From positions 62,001 through 126,000 of the forward strand of contig NZ_BAZW01000004.1 in the NCBI RefSeq assembly GCF_000974365.1: a stretch of 64,000 nt of DNA, written 5' to 3'. This DNA comes from Geofilum rubicundum JCM 15548. Lineage in GTDB: Bacteria > Bacteroidota > Bacteroidia > Bacteroidales > Marinilabiliaceae. The notes under the pieces were generated by a model. The model made no database searches, was not told the origin of the DNA, and saw only the letters and a program-made list of their open reading frames with translations. Shown here piece after piece: positions 41,181 through 50,077 of the stretch (positions are counted from its first letter, which is position 1; every line of letters starts with the position of its first letter). Position numbers and translations under genes: made by a program.

Positions 41181-41462
41181 CTATTTAGCTTTCGCCTCGG
41201 CCGGCTTTTTATATTCGTTCACCAAATTCTCAATGCGTCCCTCCACATCCTGAATTTTCTTTTTCATATCATCTTTCAGTTCGCCACCTTTTTCTTTTAA
41301 CTTACCTTTCAGCGAATCCAATTCATCTTCAAGTTCGTTCATTTTTTTCCGGATGTCTTTTCTGGTATCATCTCCTGTCTGAGGGGCATATAACAATGCA
41401 ATGGTAGCTCCTAAGGCAGCACCTGCCAATAATCCGCCAATAAAATTTCCTGCTGATTTCAT
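41181..41462 (-). CDS. YtxH-domain stress-type small protein
   Basis: 93 residues. It has a Gly-rich N-terminal membrane helix (GNFIGGLLAGAALGATIALL) followed by APQTGDDTRKDI, the YtxH hallmark, then a highly charged coiled-coil region (Lys/Glu repeats) to the end. YtxH proteins are often general-stress induced. It has its own candidate promoter upstream (41518-41548). Confidence 0.85.
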   Translation of the reverse strand: MKSAGNFIGGLLAGAALGATIALLYAPQTGDDTRKDIRKKMNELEDELDSLKGKLKEKGGELKDDMKKKIQDVEGRIENLVNEYKKPAEAKAK

Positions 41463-41823
41463 ACTATATGTTTTTAAAGGTTCAACATTAATTAGTTTCT
41501 AATTCTAACTATAATCCTAAATATAGCCTTTTGTTGTCAAAAAGTCAAATAGGAATAACTAATCCCTTTTACTGCTTCAGCACTTTTATTTAAACACCTT
41601 GTGAGTCAACATGTTTACTATAAAATCAAAAAACCACAAATTTTTATAAAATACATTAACCCTGATTCATGCCCGTATTAAAACCCTTCAATTTAATCTG
41701 TTTAAAATCTGTGATTTATGATATAGTCACTCATAACAGGCCAGGGTGAAAACGGGGTATCGAAAATTAAGGGTGCTGCCATCTTTATCAGGTTTATTTT
41801 ATCTTTACCTTAATTAATACGTA
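41463..41823. other. Divergent intergenic region, 361 bp
   Basis: AT-rich region between divergent ytxH and the RelA-like gene. It contains the ytxH promoter at its left side. Near 41790-41805 a TATCTTTA (7 of 8 to TAnnTTTG) could serve the RelA-like gene. No ORF or hairpin stands out. Confidence 0.45.
41518..41548 (-). promoter_or_regulatory. Candidate promoter for the YtxH gene
   Basis: Minus strand TTG (41546-41548), 20-bp spacer, then TATATTTA (41518-41525), one base off TAnnTTTG. It lies 56 nt upstream of the ATG. Confidence 0.45.
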
Positions 41824-41829
41824 GTGTAT

Positions 41830-44067
41830 ATGGAGAGCAGACTAGATAATTTACCGCTGAAAGACCGTCGTGAAATATTAACCAGCTATCGGAATTTACT
41901 GCGTTCCAGTGCGGGTATTCTTCAATGGGCGGATGTCAGGCAAATCCGTAAAGCCATTGAACTTTCCATGCAAAAATCGGGGTTTGAGCGCCACGCCTCA
42001 GGGAAGCTGGCCATTGTTCATTCGCTTGAGGTAGGTCGGATTACCGTGGAAGAGGTAGGCCTGGGAAAGACCTCTTTAATATGTGCACTCCTCTATGAAA
42101 TTGTGAGACAATCGGGTGCTTCCATCGATGAAATCAGAGAGGAGTTTGGTGACCAGGAAGCCAATATTTTGGATGGTTTGATCAAAGTGTTTAACCTGTA
42201 CCAAACCAATGCCTCCATACAATCAGAAAATTTCCGTAAGCTGTTGCTTACTTTTGCCCAGGATGTAAGGGTGATTTTGATCCTGTTAGCTGATCGTTTG
42301 CATACCATGCGATCACTTGGGAGTTATAGCCGGGAGGCGCAACAGACGATTTCATCTGAAGTATCCTATTTATATGCCCCAATGGCGCATCGTTTAGGAT
42401 TGTATACCATCAAATCAGAGATGGAAGATTTGGTTATGAAATTCACAGATCGTGAAATGTATTCTTTCATTGCCAAAAAACTTAACGAAACCAAACGCGC
42501 CAGAGATAAATACATCAAAGCGTTTATTGAACCGATAAAAAAAGAACTTGAAACCCATGATTTGAAGTTTGATATTAAAGGGCGTACAAAAACCATCCAT
42601 TCCATCCATAATAAAATGAAGAAACAAAAGGTCGAATTTGAACAAGTTTACGACCTTTTCGCTATTCGGGTAATTATAGATAGTGAATTGAAAAATGAAA
42701 AAGCAGATTGCTGGAAGGTGTATTCTGTTGTGGCTGATAAATACCAACCCAATCCACGCCGAATGCGTGATTGGCTGTCTGTTCCCAAAAGCAATGGCTA
42801 TGAATCCCTGCATACCACGGTATTGGGGCCGGAAAAAAAATGGGTAGAGGTACAAATTCGGTCCAAAAGAATGGATGAAATTGCAGAACGTGGCTTAGCC
42901 GCGCATTGGAAATATAAGGGGGTTAAAGGTGATCGGGGACTTGATCTGTGGCTGGAAAATATTCGGGATGTGCTTGAAAATCCGGAGCTTAATGCCATTG
43001 ATTTTATTGATGACTTCAAGTTGAATCTTTACGATGAGGAAGTCTTCATCTTTACCCCAAAAGGTGATTTAATACGACTTCCTAAAGGAGCAACGGTTCT
43101 TGATTTTGCTTTTGATATCCACTCTGAAGTCGGTAAGAAATGTTCCGGAGCCAAAGTCAATAATAAAAATGTATCTATCAAACATGTTTTGCAGAATGGT
43201 GATCATGTAGAAATATTGACCACCTCCACACAAGTGCCGAAGCAGGATTGGCTCAGCGTGGTAATTACCTCCCGGGCTAAAACCAAATTGAAACAAGCCT
43301 TGCGTGAAATCCAATACAAAGAATCTGAAATTGGAAGAGAGACTTTAGTTAGACGATTAAAGAACTGGAAAATAGATATAAACGATCAACTGATTGGACA
43401 GTTGGTTAAACATTTTAAATACAAGAGTGTCCATGACTTCTTCAGAGACATCGCCATTGAAAAAATAGATGTGGTGGCTATTAAGGAATTCATTCAAAGT
43501 CAGACACGTAAAGACAATGAGCGGGACCAGGCAGAGAGCGCACAAACCATCAGAAGCGCTGAGAACTTTATTTCCCCTCCTGTTGAAGAAGCAGACTCAA
43601 CAGATGGGGAAGTTTTGCTGATAGATAAAAGCCTGACCAATGTAGACTACAAATTGGCCAGGTGTTGCAACCCCATATTTGGTGACGATATATTCGGGTT
43701 TGTGGCCGTGTCGGGTGGCATTCGAATACACCGGGCCAATTGTCCCAATGCCCCGGACATGCTAAAGAAATACAGTTACCGCATTGTAAAGGCTCAATGG
43801 ACCGGAGAAGCAAGTGGGAATTATTTAACAGCTGTAAAAGTGGTCGGGGAGGATGATATCGGCATCGTTAGCAATATATCACAAATTATTTCTAAAGAAT
43901 TAAAAATTAAGATGCGGGCCATTACCGTTGAAAGTCATGAAGGTTTGTTTGAAGGAACTGTCTCAGTATTTGTTAATAATAATCAGATATTAAATACTTT
44001 AATAAAAAAAATAAAGGCTGTCAGGGGTGTTTTATCGGTTTCCCGAATTGATGGCATAGACAGATAA
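41830..44067 (+). CDS. relA: RelA/SpoT-family (p)ppGpp synthetase, hydrolase site degenerate
   Basis: 745 residues from ATG 41830 (a GTG two codons upstream is possible). Domain order: N-terminal HD-type domain, synthetase, TGS (VFIFTPKGDLIRLPKGAT), a Cys-rich ZFD-like stretch (ARCCNPIFGDD) and a C-terminal ACT domain. The synthetase motifs are intact: YDLFAIRVIID, PKSNGYESLHTTV and EVQIRSKRMDEIAERG. In the HD domain the catalytic HD pair is replaced by Tyr-Glu (LLYEIVRQ, residues 89-90), while VHSLEV and LADRLHTMR remain. It is therefore probably synthetase-only, making the stringent-response alarmone. A bifunctional SpoT is expected elsewhere. Confidence 0.88.
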   Translation: MESRLDNLPLKDRREILTSYRNLLRSSAGILQWADVRQIRKAIELSMQKSGFERHASGKLAIVHSLEVGRITVEEVGLGKTSLICALLYEIVRQSGASIDEIREEFGDQEANILDGLIKVFNLYQTNASIQSENFRKLLLTFAQDVRVILILLADRLHTMRSLGSYSREAQQTISSEVSYLYAPMAHRLGLYTIKSEMEDLVMKFTDREMYSFIAKKLNETKRARDKYIKAFIEPIKKELETHDLKFDIKGRTKTIHSIHNKMKKQKVEFEQVYDLFAIRVIIDSELKNEKADCWKVYSVVADKYQPNPRRMRDWLSVPKSNGYESLHTTVLGPEKKWVEVQIRSKRMDEIAERGLAAHWKYKGVKGDRGLDLWLENIRDVLENPELNAIDFIDDFKLNLYDEEVFIFTPKGDLIRLPKGATVLDFAFDIHSEVGKKCSGAKVNNKNVSIKHVLQNGDHVEILTTSTQVPKQDWLSVVITSRAKTKLKQALREIQYKESEIGRETLVRRLKNWKIDINDQLIGQLVKHFKYKSVHDFFRDIAIEKIDVVAIKEFIQSQTRKDNERDQAESAQTIRSAENFISPPVEEADSTDGEVLLIDKSLTNVDYKLARCCNPIFGDDIFGFVAVSGGIRIHRANCPNAPDMLKKYSYRIVKAQWTGEASGNYLTAVKVVGEDDIGIVSNISQIISKELKIKMRAITVESHEGLFEGTVSVFVNNNQILNTLIKKIKAVRGVLSVSRIDGIDR

Positions 44068-44157
44068 TCCGAATCTTTTTCAGGTTGGCTCTCGTATGAT
44101 CACTGAAAATAAAACCAGTCTGTTGGATGGTTTTAGTGTGTACTTACTCCTTTTGTT

Positions 44158-44733
44158 ATGATCTTTTTATTTTTTCTTCTGGCCTTACTAACCTTAGCGA
44201 CAGCGCTCATTGTCTTTTTTTTCCAAAAGCGTCTGAATCAGTGTTCTGAAGAGCTGAAAGATGAAAAATGGATGCGCGAAGCTTTGGAAGCAGAAGCTGT
44301 TAATAACATAGGTGAAAAATGGCAAAAGGAATCACTTATAGCACTCTATCATCATATCATTACCCGTTATCGCCTCATCGAAGAGCGGCTGGAACAACTC
44401 TCTTATAAGTACATGAAAACCAATCCTGAAGTGCATCAGGATCTTCAATCAGAATTGTCCAATCTGAAAAGTGAATTTATTTCTATGTTGCCGGATTTGA
44501 TTCATGATGATTTGTTTTACGCTTTCATTAATATTCCGCAACACATTCCATTAACCATAGTAGAAAAAACCATTTTATTTCTTCTCTACTCAAACATCCC
44601 AACAAAGCAAGTCGCTACCATTCTTGCCATCAATAGTGGAAATTTAAGGGTGAAGCGTCTGAATCTGCGCAGAAAACTTCAAAATTATGCTTCTGAAATT
44701 GAAAATCTCAATGAATTATTGGCCATCATCTAA
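44158..44733 (+). CDS. Membrane-anchored protein with LuxR-like HTH at the C-terminus
   Basis: 191 residues. One N-terminal membrane helix (residues 1-22, FLFFLLALLTLATALIVFFF), a charged coiled-coil region (25-110), then a segment that looks like a LuxR/GerE-type helix-turn-helix: LTIVEKTILFLLYSNIPTKQVATI and NSGNLRVKRLNLRRKL, cited in parts. The fold resembles the HTH at the end of Bacteroidota TPR-LuxR regulators, but the sensor TPRs are missing. Function is unknown. It begins 90 bp after the RelA-like gene on the same strand. Confidence 0.6.
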   Translation: MIFLFFLLALLTLATALIVFFFQKRLNQCSEELKDEKWMREALEAEAVNNIGEKWQKESLIALYHHIITRYRLIEERLEQLSYKYMKTNPEVHQDLQSELSNLKSEFISMLPDLIHDDLFYAFINIPQHIPLTIVEKTILFLLYSNIPTKQVATILAINSGNLRVKRLNLRRKLQNYASEIENLNELLAII

Positions 44734-45067
44734 ATGTAGTAGCGTTAAATAGTGATTTGTAAGTAGTATATTAACAATGCATTACAATATTGGATGCCGT
44801 TAAAAACTGGAAATGCAGCCTGAAAGATGAATCAGGTAGCCATATCCTGGCTACATTTGTACTGTACACACTAAGATACATTATCTGTTAATAATTGCTC
44901 ATAGGCACTATTTGTTCAGATAGTAATTAATATAAACGATTACCCTCCCCCTGATAAAGCCAAAATCACCGGATCATAGGTGGTTTTGGCCTTTATCTTT
45001 TTTATTTGTTTTTCTTTTGGTCTTTTCGTAATTTAATGTGGTCATGCAACATTAAATTTAAGACGTT
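44734..45067. other. Intergenic region, 334 bp, possible small-RNA locus
   Basis: No protein-coding frame stands out. It contains an inverted repeat GTAGCC/GGCTAC (44836-44841 and 44849-44854) overlapping a TACATTTG -7-like box (44852-44859), a further weak hairpin (ACTAT/ATAGT) near 44907-44926, and a strong terminator at 44953-45003. A transcript from this box would be about 140 nt. Confidence 0.35.
44953..45003 (+). terminator. Intrinsic terminator in the 44.7-45.1 kb gap
   Basis: An 18-bp stem (44953-44970 with 44979-44997; one bulge and one G-T pair) with an 8-nt loop GGATCATA, followed by TTTTTT. It is 219 nt past the HTH-like gene, so it could end that transcript or a separate short RNA. 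Confidence 0.8.
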
Positions 45068-46186
45068 ATGGAAGAAAAAATAATCACATTGGCCACCAAT
45101 ACCTATCAACATGCTCAGGTTTTAAGAAACATACTTGAGTCGGAAGGTGTTGAATGTTTTCTTCAGAATGCGAACTTGATAGAGGGCTCCTTCAACTCCA
45201 GTGTCCGTATTCGAATCAGAGAGACTGACCTTGAAAAAGCCATGAAGATTATGGCGCATATTGTTGAACCCGGGATTGAAAAAATGGCTGATACAAAACC
45301 GGGACGACCTCCGAAACCACGCATTTTACTTCCCATCGACTTTAGTGATTATTCCGAAAAAGCGGCTGATATGGCCCTTGATTGGGCCATGCGCTTAAAT
45401 GCAGAAATCACTGTGTTAAACGTCTATTTTAATCCAATTATTAATACCTTACCATTCTCAGAGGCTTATGTTTACGATACCAGTCTTGACGAAATGATGG
45501 TTGATATGGAAGAGCAGGCGGAATCTGATATGCAGGCCTTTTTAAAATCCTTTAAGGAGAAGGCCAGAAACAATGGCGACGAAAAGGTGTCCATTAAACA
45601 TCAATTGGTCAGAGGGGTAGCTGAGGAAGAAATCCTTCGGTTTAGCGTTGATTACCAGCCGACGGTTATCATCATGGGAACCAGGGGAAAGGACCGAAAG
45701 GCCGCCGATTTAATTGGCAGTGTAACGGCCGAAGTGATGGAAATGGCCAGAGTGCCTGTTTTAGCTGTTCCTGAGGATTTCAATTATCAGGGCATAGACA
45801 AGATTAAGAATGTGCTCTACGCTACCAATTTTGAGGAGTCCGACTTTGAGGCTTTGGATAAGTTGGAGCGAATAGTGAAGCCCCTTGAAGTGAAAATATT
45901 TTTTGTCCATGTTGGCCCACAGGTGGACAACAAATGGGACAAACTTAAATTGGATGGTCTTAAGAAACATATGGAAGAGCGGTTTCCCAATACGCCCATT
46001 GTTTGTGATTTTATTGAAAATGAGGATTTTTGGGTGGGGCTGGAAGGCTTTATTCAAAAGGAAAAAATTGATATCATTAGCTTGACCACCCGGCGACGAA
46101 ATCTGATTGCACGACTCATAAATCCTTCCGTGGGTAAGAAAATGTTGTTCCATACAAATACCCCAATGCTCGTTTTTCACGCATAG
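45068..46186 (+). CDS. DUF2007-like domain fused to two universal stress protein domains
   Basis: 372 residues, cytoplasmic. Residues 1-~70 resemble the DUF2007/signal-transducing domain (ITLATNTYQHAQVLRNILESEG). Then come two UspA units. The first starts at RILLPIDFSDYSEKAADMAL with the nucleotide-site motif GTRGKDRKAADLIGSV (a G-x2-G-x9-G[S] ATP-binding pattern). The second starts at NVLYATNFEESDFEALD, ends in TPMLVF and lacks a clear ATP motif. Likely a stress-response regulator; the signal is unknown. Confidence 0.8.
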   Translation: MEEKIITLATNTYQHAQVLRNILESEGVECFLQNANLIEGSFNSSVRIRIRETDLEKAMKIMAHIVEPGIEKMADTKPGRPPKPRILLPIDFSDYSEKAADMALDWAMRLNAEITVLNVYFNPIINTLPFSEAYVYDTSLDEMMVDMEEQAESDMQAFLKSFKEKARNNGDEKVSIKHQLVRGVAEEEILRFSVDYQPTVIIMGTRGKDRKAADLIGSVTAEVMEMARVPVLAVPEDFNYQGIDKIKNVLYATNFEESDFEALDKLERIVKPLEVKIFFVHVGPQVDNKWDKLKLDGLKKHMEERFPNTPIVCDFIENEDFWVGLEGFIQKEKIDIISLTTRRRNLIARLINPSVGKKMLFHTNTPMLVFHA

Positions 46187-46203
46187 ATATTTGGTTTAAT
46201 TAC

Positions 46204-46211
46204 TATCTTTG
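46204..46211 (+). promoter_or_regulatory. Candidate -7 box (TATCTTTG) for threonine aldolase
   Basis: Exact TAnnTTTG match 19 nt before the ATG at 46231. Confidence 0.4.
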
Positions 46212-46230
46212 TTTGAAAAGAAAAGGATCT

Positions 46231-47261
46231 ATGAATCACAGAGGATTTGCCAGTGACAACAATGCTGGTGTTTTGCCGGAGATTATGACAGCTTTGGCCA
46301 ATGTCAATACTGGCCACACCACCGGATATGGAGGCGATCCATACACGGAACTGGCCATCAAGTTATTTAAGAGGGAAACAAGTCCCTCTGCTGAGGTGTT
46401 TTTTGTCTATAATGCACCGGTGCCAATGTCATCGCTATTCAGGCTATGGCTCGTCCATTTGAAGCGGTTATTTGTGCCGAGACGGCCCACATCAATGTAG
46501 ACGAATGTGGTGCACCCGAAAAGCATTCCGGTTGTAAACTCATTGATATTCCCACCCCGAATGGAAAACTAACGCCACAACTCATTCTACCTTATTTACA
46601 TGGATTTGGTTTTGAGCACCATGTTCAACCCAAAGTTATTTCCATCACCCAGAGCACTGAAATGGGTACCCTGTACTCCGTTGAGGAAGTTCAGAAGATA
46701 TGTCAATTTGCACACGAAAACGGCTTGCTTGTGCATATGGATGGCGCACGCATTTCAAATGCGGCGGCCTCACTTAACTGCTCTTTGGCTGAAATAACGG
46801 CTAATGCAGGGGTGGATGTTTTATCGTTTGGGGGAACAAAGAACGGGATGATGTTTGGTGAAGCCGTTTTGGTTTTTAACCCGGACCTGACAGCTTCTCT
46901 TAAGTATATTAGAAAACAGACGGCGCAACTGCACAGCAAAATGCGCTTTATTTCTGCTCAGTTTACGGCCTTCCTGACGGATGAATTATGGCGAAAACAT
47001 GCCTTGCACGCCAATAAAATGGCCCAATTATTAGCCCGGGAGGCACAAAAAGTGGAAGGCGTTGAAATTACGCAAAAGGTCCAGGCCAATGGCGTTTTTG
47101 CCATTATTCCGCCTTCCTGGATAGAATTGCTACAGAAAAAGTATTTCTTTTATATGTGGGACCAAAATCGATCAGAGGTGCGCTGGATGACCGCTTTTGA
47201 TACAACCGAAGAGGATATTTATGACTTTGTGGCCCAAATTAATGAGATTGCCAAAAGATAG
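46231..47261 (+). CDS. ltaE: Low-specificity threonine aldolase (one-base frameshift)
   Basis: PLP enzyme splitting threonine to glycine and acetaldehyde. It has 343 residues after restoring one G at about 46414 (AATGCACC to AATGGCACC), which recovers YNGTGANVIAIQAMA, the PLP phosphate loop. The N-terminus has FASDNNAGVLPEIM. LVHMDGARISNAA carries the Asp that contacts the PLP ring, and SFGGTKNG carries the Schiff-base Lys. The TTG at 46213 is an upstream alternative start, less likely. Confidence 0.9.
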
Positions 47262-47291
47262 GTCGTTTTAGACCTGTAAAAACCATGGTTC

Positions 47292-47966
47292 ATGTTCAAA
47301 TTTGTCGGGAGTCATCAAAAGCCGGAAAAACGAAGATTCATTCACAGTCTGGTATTACCGGTGCTCATGCTTGTGGTGATGTTTTCGGTGAGGTTGTTGG
47401 CCTGGCTCGAAAATTGGGATCTGGCTTTTTTAGGTGTAAAACCGCTGGCTCCTGAGGGACTGCCGGGTATCTTATTCTCTCCCTTTATCCATTCCGGTTG
47501 GCAGCATTTTTTCAACAATGCTGTGTCATTCATGATCCTATCGGTAACACTCTTTTACTTTTATCGTCAGATAGCCTACCGGGTCTTTGCCGTTATTTAT
47601 GTTTTGGCCGGAGTATGGCTTTGGTTTGGCGGACGAGATGCCTGGCACATTGGCGCCAGTGGTCTGGTATACGGTTTGACAGCATTTTTATTGTTGAGTG
47701 GTATTATTCGTCGTCACATTCCCTTAATGGCGGTTGCTCTTTTTGTCATTTTCCTCTATGGGAGTTTGGTCTGGGGTATGTTTCCTTTGGCCGACAATAT
47801 GCCCCATTCATGGGAAGGCCATTTGTGGGGATTTTTAGCTGGTTTAGCCGCTGCTGTAGTCTATCGGAAAGAAGGGCCGCAAAAGCCACCGCTGCCTTTT
47901 GAAGAGGAAGAAGAGGAGGAGGAGGAAAATGCTTTTTGGAAGACATCTCCTCAGGAGGAACCTTAG
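47292..47966 (+). CDS. Rhomboid-family intramembrane serine protease
   Basis: 224 residues with six or so membrane segments. The HNxxN-like motif is GWQHFFNNAVSF, the catalytic Ser is in HIGASGLVYG, and the catalytic His is in SWEGHLWGFL; all are intact. The C-terminal tail is strongly acidic (a run of eight or more Glu near residues 203-211). It cleaves membrane-protein substrates in the inner membrane; substrates unknown. It follows ltaE by 30 bp. Confidence 0.9.
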   Translation: MFKFVGSHQKPEKRRFIHSLVLPVLMLVVMFSVRLLAWLENWDLAFLGVKPLAPEGLPGILFSPFIHSGWQHFFNNAVSFMILSVTLFYFYRQIAYRVFAVIYVLAGVWLWFGGRDAWHIGASGLVYGLTAFLLLSGIIRRHIPLMAVALFVIFLYGSLVWGMFPLADNMPHSWEGHLWGFLAGLAAAVVYRKEGPQKPPLPFEEEEEEEEENAFWKTSPQEEP

Positions 47967-47973
47967 AATTTCT

Positions 47974-49011
47974 TTAAGCGTTTTTGGGAAACAGTCGTTG
48001 GTTCCAATGTTTGATGACGTTCCGGGCTTCATCAAAACTATTGACTTGCATCATTTGGTGACGAAAATCGACAGCTCCCTGAAAATCGGAGATGTAAATT
48101 TTAAAAAAACGGCGAAGAATAGAGAAATGACGCGTATTATCCCAGCATTTTTCAAAAAGTTCAAGATGAAGTTTCAGGGTTTCAATCCGTTGGACAAGTG
48201 AAATCTCTTTTGATTCCGGTTGAAATAACCAGGGGTTTTTAAATATTCCCCGGCCAATCATGGTACCATCCACACCGTATTTTTCTGACTTTTCGAGGGC
48301 TTCATTTATGGAATCAACATCTCCGTTGCCTATGATTTTAATGTCGGGAGCCAACTGGTCTCTCAGCTGAACAGCTTTGGCAATTTCCTTCCAATCGGCT
48401 ATGCCTTCCGACATTTGCTTTTGTATCCGTCCGTGAAGAATGATGGCGTCGAGCGGTTGTTTAAGTAAAAAGGTCATCCAGCGTTCGGTATCCACCTTTT
48501 TTAAGCCCATTCGGGTTTTTACGCTGATGGGCAAATGGGTTGCTGCACGGGAGGCGGCAATGATTTCATGCGCCAAAGGCTCCTGGTTGATAAGGGCCGA
48601 ACAGCTACCATGTGCCACCACATTTTTGACGGGACAACCCATATTGATGTCTATGCCGTCAAATGCATAGTTTTCAGTGATATGTTGAACAGCCTCAGCG
48701 AACTTTTCTGGCTTGTTTCCCCAAATTTGAGCAATTAGTTTTACCCCATTTTTTTGTAGAAGTTCTCGTTCGCCGTCGGATACTTTTAAACGGTAGGATA
48801 CTTTTTCGCGACCTACCGGATGGCCGAGGCCATCGGTAGAGGTAAATTCTGTGAAAAGAATATGGAGATGGCCTGGTGCCGACGACCTTAGTATCAGTTC
48901 ACGAAATGCGGTATCGGTCACATCCTCCATGGGGGCCAGCATCATTAAAGGGCCTTGTGTGGTGTGCCAGAAATTGGTCTCTGATTGGCCGCCAGGGCTC
49001 TTTTGCATCAT
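47974..49011 (-). CDS. dus: tRNA-dihydrouridine synthase
   Basis: FMN enzyme reducing uridine to dihydrouridine in tRNA D-loops. It has 345 residues in a TIM-barrel with [14 protein letters not shown] (FMN loop), [20 protein letters not shown] (catalytic-Cys loop region), [13 protein letters not shown] and IGNGDVDSI, plus [13 protein letters not shown]. Which positions it modifies is not readable. Its ATG overlaps the trhO stop as ATGA, so the two tRNA-modification genes form a translationally coupled pair. It is convergent with the rhomboid gene. Confidence 0.92.
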   Translation of the reverse strand: MMQKSPGGQSETNFWHTTQGPLMMLAPMEDVTDTAFRELILRSSAPGHLHILFTEFTSTDGLGHPVGREKVSYRLKVSDGERELLQKNGVKLIAQIWGNKPEKFAEAVQHITENYAFDGIDINMGCPVKNVVAHGSCSALINQEPLAHEIIAASRAATHLPISVKTRMGLKKVDTERWMTFLLKQPLDAIILHGRIQKQMSEGIADWKEIAKAVQLRDQLAPDIKIIGNGDVDSINEALEKSEKYGVDGTMIGRGIFKNPWLFQPESKEISLVQRIETLKLHLELFEKCWDNTRHFSILRRFFKIYISDFQGAVDFRHQMMQVNSFDEARNVIKHWNQRLFPKNA

Positions 49012-50005
49012 AGATTACAACCTAATTGATTTGACTTCAGGTGGAGTTGTTGGTGCTTATGTCTCTCAGGATGTTGCTGAAGGTCCTCAAAACACTCATC
49101 ACTGCAGCACCCTGCATATTTTTGGTGACAGGCCTCACACTGAATAACCAAATCGTGACACGGATCATAGGCACAGTTTACGTGGGTGTCACATGGCTGG
49201 CCACATTGGTGGCAGCGACTCAGAATATGAGGGGTAACGCGTTCCCCAAGGCGCTCATCGAAGACAAAGTTTTTCCCAATAAAACGCGGTTCCAGGCCTT
49301 GTTGTTTGACTTCTGAAACATAAGCAATAACGCCTCCGTGTAATTGGTTAACATCTTTAAAACCATGATGTTTCAACCAGGCGCTGGCTTTTTCACACCG
49401 AACGCCACCGGTGCAATAAAGCAATATTTTTTGATTTTTCTTATCCGCCAACTCCTTCACCACCATTTCCACCTCTTCCCGAAAAGTTTCTGCATCGGGA
49501 CAAAGAGCATTGACAAATCTGCCAACCTCGCTTTCGTAGTTATTACGCATATCCACAACCAGAACATCCTCTTTTTGGGACAGCCTGTGAAATTCCATCG
49601 GAGAGAGCCTTGTTCCAACATTGGTCGTGTCGAAAACCGTATCGGATAATCCGTCCGCCACAATTTTTGGACGGACTCTGACAATAAGTTTTAAAAAAGA
49701 ACGGCCGTCGTCTTCCAGTGCCCATTTCAATGGCGTATGGGCCAGTTCAGGCACCGTAGCATAAAGGAAAGAAAGCGGTCAAGGTTATGCTCAGGGACAT
49801 TCATTTGTGCATTAATCCCTTCCTGGGCCACATAAATGCGGCCATTGCATTGCAATTGATCCAAGGCCAAATAAAGGGTGTTTCTAAACTCTTCCGGCTC
49901 CTCAATGTTTACATAACGGTAAAACGATAGGGTGCGCCGCTTAAATGTTTCTCCGTTTAAGCGTGCTACCAACTCAGGTCGGCTTAGTTTGTTATACAAC
50001 GACAT
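49008..50005 (-). CDS. trhO: tRNA uridine(34) hydroxylase, rhodanese family (one-base frameshift)
   Basis: TrhO (YceA) hydroxylates U34 of tRNA with molecular oxygen; some anaerobic relatives use other routes. It has 332 residues after restoring one T near 49763-49765, giving [14 protein letters not shown]. The N-terminal acylphosphatase-like part has [14 protein letters not shown]. The central rhodanese domain has [13 protein letters not shown] and the active-site loop [14 protein letters not shown]. The C-terminus is a Cys-rich zinc-like module ([14 protein letters not shown], then further Cys pairs). The start at 50005 is preferred. First gene of the trhO-dus pair. Confidence 0.9.
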
Positions 50006-50014
50006 TTTTTTTTG

Positions 50015-50022
50015 CAAAGATA
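50015..50022 (-). promoter_or_regulatory. Candidate -7 box (TATCTTTG) for trhO
   Basis: Exact TAnnTTTG match on the minus strand, only 9 nt before the trhO ATG, implying a very short or absent leader. Confidence 0.4.
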
Positions 50023-50077
50023 ACTTTTTTAGGATAAATTTATCCGAAACAAAACCAGAAATTGATCTAAAACCAAA

